From: Alphaproteobacteria bacterium
Lineage (GTDB): Bacteria > Pseudomonadota > Alphaproteobacteria > Sphingomonadales > Sphingomonadaceae
Direction of reading: 5' to 3'
Length of the DNA stretch: 7,900 nucleotides
NCBI GenBank assembly: GCA_018828205.1
Contig: JAHJWA010000350.1
Coordinates: 1 to 7,900, forward strand
Shown here: piece after piece, positions 6,100 through 7,900 of the stretch
How positions within the stretch are numbered: position 1 is the first letter of the stretch
Layout of the letters: each line of letters opens with the position of its first letter
The notes under the pieces: model-generated
What the model saw: the letters and a program-made list of their open reading frames with translations, nothing else
Database searches by the model: none
What the model was told of the DNA's origin: nothing
Program-made: the position numbers and the translations under genes

Positions 6100-7900
6100 A
6101 TGCAAACACTCCGCATCGCGCTGCTCGCGAGTGCCGCACTGTCGCTCGCCGCCTGTGCTACGACCGTTCCCGAGCCGGGTTCGCCCATGGCGCAGACCGC
6201 TGCCGCGCCGTCGCAGTCCGAGCACGACCGGCTGTTCGCGCTGTTTGCCGATGCCGACGAACGCGAGTTGAGGCTCAATCCGCTCAGCGCGCTGTTCCGC
6301 GGCGACATGCGCTACGCCGACCGGCTGGGCGATTTCCTGACCGATGAATACAACGCGGCCAGCCGCGCCGATGCGCAAAGCAATCTGGAGCAATTGCGCG
6401 CCATCGACCGGACTGCGCTCAACGAGACCGACCAGATCGCCTATGACGTCTTCGCCTACAATCAGGAGCAGGCATTGAAGGGTCTGACCGACGAGATCCT
6501 CGCGCTGACCGAGGTGCGCCCGGTCAACCATTTCTCCGGCTTCCACACCTTCTACCCGACCTTTGCCAGCGGGCAGAGCGCCGCTCCGTTCAAGACCCTC
6601 GAGGATTACAAGAACAACCTCAGCCGGCACGAAAACTACATCGAGTTGAACGACCGGGCGATCGCGCTGTTTCGCGAAGGGCTGGAGACCGGCGTGCTCG
6701 AAACCAGGCTCACGATCGGCAATGTGATCGAACAGCTCGACACGCAGATCGCGATGCCGCTCGAAGAATCGCCCTTCTGGATGCCGGTCAAGAACTTCCC
6801 GGACAGTATTTCCCCTGTGGAAGGGGTCCGGCTCATCATCGCCTATCGTGCCGCCATACAGGACATCTATGCGGCGCACACGCGGATGCGCGATTTCCTG
6901 CGCGACGAATATCTCCCCCAGGCGCGCGACAGCGTGGGGCTGGCGCAGATGACGGGCGGCGCGGCGCTCTATCGCCAGCTGATCGAGAGCACGAACACGC
7001 TGCCGCTCGAACCCGATTACCTGCACAATCTGGGCCTGAGCGAGGTCGCGCGGATCAAGACCGGGATGGAAGAGATCAAGGCCGAGGTCGGCTTCGAGGG
7101 CACGCTCAACGAATTCTTCGATTATGTCCGCACCGATCCGCAGTTCAAGCCGGAAAGCCGCGAGGCGCTGACGCAGACCTATTACGACATCGGCGAGCAG
7201 GTCGATGCCAGGATCGACGAACTGTTCTCGCTAACGCCCGCGGCGCCGCTCGAAATCCGTCCCTACGAGACCTTCCGCGAGGAGTTCTCGGCGGGCGGGT
7301 CCTACCAGTCGGGGGCGCCCGACGGCTCGCGGCCGGGGATCTTCTATTTCAACGCCTATGATCTGCCCAGCCGGCTGACGACGGGCAATGTCACGCTCTA
7401 TCTCCACGAGGGCGCGCCGGGGCACCACTTCCAGATCAGCCTGGCGCAGGAGAACGAGGCGCTGCCCGCCTTCATGCGCTTCGGCGGGACCACCGCCTTC
7501 GTCGAGGGCTGGGCGCTCTATGCCGAGACGCTGGGCGAGGAGATGGGCTTCTTCGAGGACCCCTGGAACCGCTACGGCACTTTGCAGGACGAGCAATTGC
7601 GCGCGATGCGGCTGGTCGTCGACACCGGGCTGCATTCCAAGGGCTGGACCCGCGAGCAGGCGATCGATTTCATGCTCGAGAACTCGGGCATGACCCGCAC
7701 CGAGGTGGTGGCCGAGGTCGAGCGCTATATCGCCATCCCCAGCCAGGCGCTGGCCTACAAGGTCGGCGCGCTCAAGATCCAGGAACTGCGCCAGGACGCC
7801 CAGCAGCGGCTGGGCGAGGATTTCGACATCAAGGCCTTCCACGCGCAGGTGCTGAACACCGGCGGTCTGCCGTTGCCGGTGCTGGAAGCGAAGATCGACC
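6100..7900 (+). CDS. DUF885 family lipoprotein, putative zinc peptidase (3' end beyond the window)
   Basis: The frame stays open for 600 codons to the window edge. It starts at an ATG with GAGG at 6088-6091, eight bases upstream. Residues 1-19 are a lipoprotein signal with lipobox LAAC (C19); the next residue is Ala, compatible with outer-membrane sorting. After a short linker comes a mostly helical chain typical of the DUF885 family. Its hallmark is HEGAPGHHFQ at 436-445, followed by FVEGWALYAE with E469. This HExxPGHH plus downstream Glu arrangement resembles zinc-metallopeptidase active sites, so H436, H442 or H443 and E469 are probable metal ligands and E437 the probable general base. The last visible residues, GGLPLPVLEAKID, match the usual C-terminal end of the family, so only about 10-20 residues are probably missing. 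It follows the amidohydrolase by 153 bp and may share its message. The biochemical activity is inferred. Confidence 0.9.
   Translation, partial: MQTLRIALLASAALSLAACATTVPEPGSPMAQTAAAPSQSEHDRLFALFADADERELRLNPLSALFRGDMRYADRLGDFLTDEYNAASRADAQSNLEQLRAIDRTALNETDQIAYDVFAYNQEQALKGLTDEILALTEVRPVNHFSGFHTFYPTFASGQSAAPFKTLEDYKNNLSRHENYIELNDRAIALFREGLETGVLETRLTIGNVIEQLDTQIAMPLEESPFWMPVKNFPDSISPVEGVRLIIAYRAAIQDIYAAHTRMRDFLRDEYLPQARDSVGLAQMTGGAALYRQLIESTNTLPLEPDYLHNLGLSEVARIKTGMEEIKAEVGFEGTLNEFFDYVRTDPQFKPESREALTQTYYDIGEQVDARIDELFSLTPAAPLEIRPYETFREEFSAGGSYQSGAPDGSRPGIFYFNAYDLPSRLTTGNVTLYLHEGAPGHHFQISLAQENEALPAFMRFGGTTAFVEGWALYAETLGEEMGFFEDPWNRYGTLQDEQLRAMRLVVDTGLHSKGWTREQAIDFMLENSGMTRTEVVAEVERYIAIPSQALAYKVGALKIQELRQDAQQRLGEDFDIKAFHAQVLNTGGLPLPVLEAKID

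Noticed and set aside
6094..7026. 310-codon minus-strand open frame opposite the start of the DUF885 gene
   Set aside because: It is a shadow of the lipoprotein gene, whose lipobox, ribosome site and HExxPGHH motif identify the coding strand.

Overview
The window is GC-rich, densely packed DNA from an alphaproteobacterium. The carotenoid genes crtY and crtI, a short MipA/OmpV-type porin-like protein and a set of exported peptidases point to Sphingomonadales, most likely an Erythrobacteraceae or Sphingomonadaceae member. This placement rests on recognising protein families by eye; no database search was run.

Layout. Positions 1-1411 (minus strand) hold the end-to-end pair crtY then crtI. CrtY is complete. 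Only the first 75 codons of crtI lie in the window. The crtI ribosome binding site overlaps the crtY stop region, so the two are translated from one message. A 99-bp divergent gap separates crtY from a plus-strand gene for a MipA/OmpV-family outer-membrane beta-barrel protein (1511-2401). That gene converges on a minus-strand S9-family serine peptidase (2477-4534), and a strong hairpin with T-tracts readable on both strands lies between them as a shared terminator. A 129-bp divergent gap carries a plausible promoter for the peptidase. It leads to a plus-strand amidohydrolase with a signal peptide (4664-5947) and then a lipoprotein of the DUF885 family (6100 to the window edge). The DUF885 gene has no stop codon inside the window.

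The 153-bp gap between the amidohydrolase and the DUF885 gene contains the most structured non-coding sequence here. It is an 82-bp imperfect palindrome (5999-6080) that can fold as a four-arm cloverleaf, and it ends 19 bases before the DUF885 start codon. It resembles dispersed REP-like repeats of proteobacteria.

Together, crtY and crtI make cyclic carotenoids: CrtI desaturates phytoene to lycopene and CrtY closes the beta-rings. The S9 peptidase, the amidohydrolase of the Xaa-Pro dipeptidase/imidazolonepropionase-like group and the DUF885 putative zinc peptidase all carry export signals. They may form a cell-envelope peptide-degrading set, but that is inferred from neighbourhood and family only. 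No mobile element, CRISPR array, tRNA or rRNA was seen. I found no convincing evidence of an undescribed multi-gene system; the palindromic element is the best lead.
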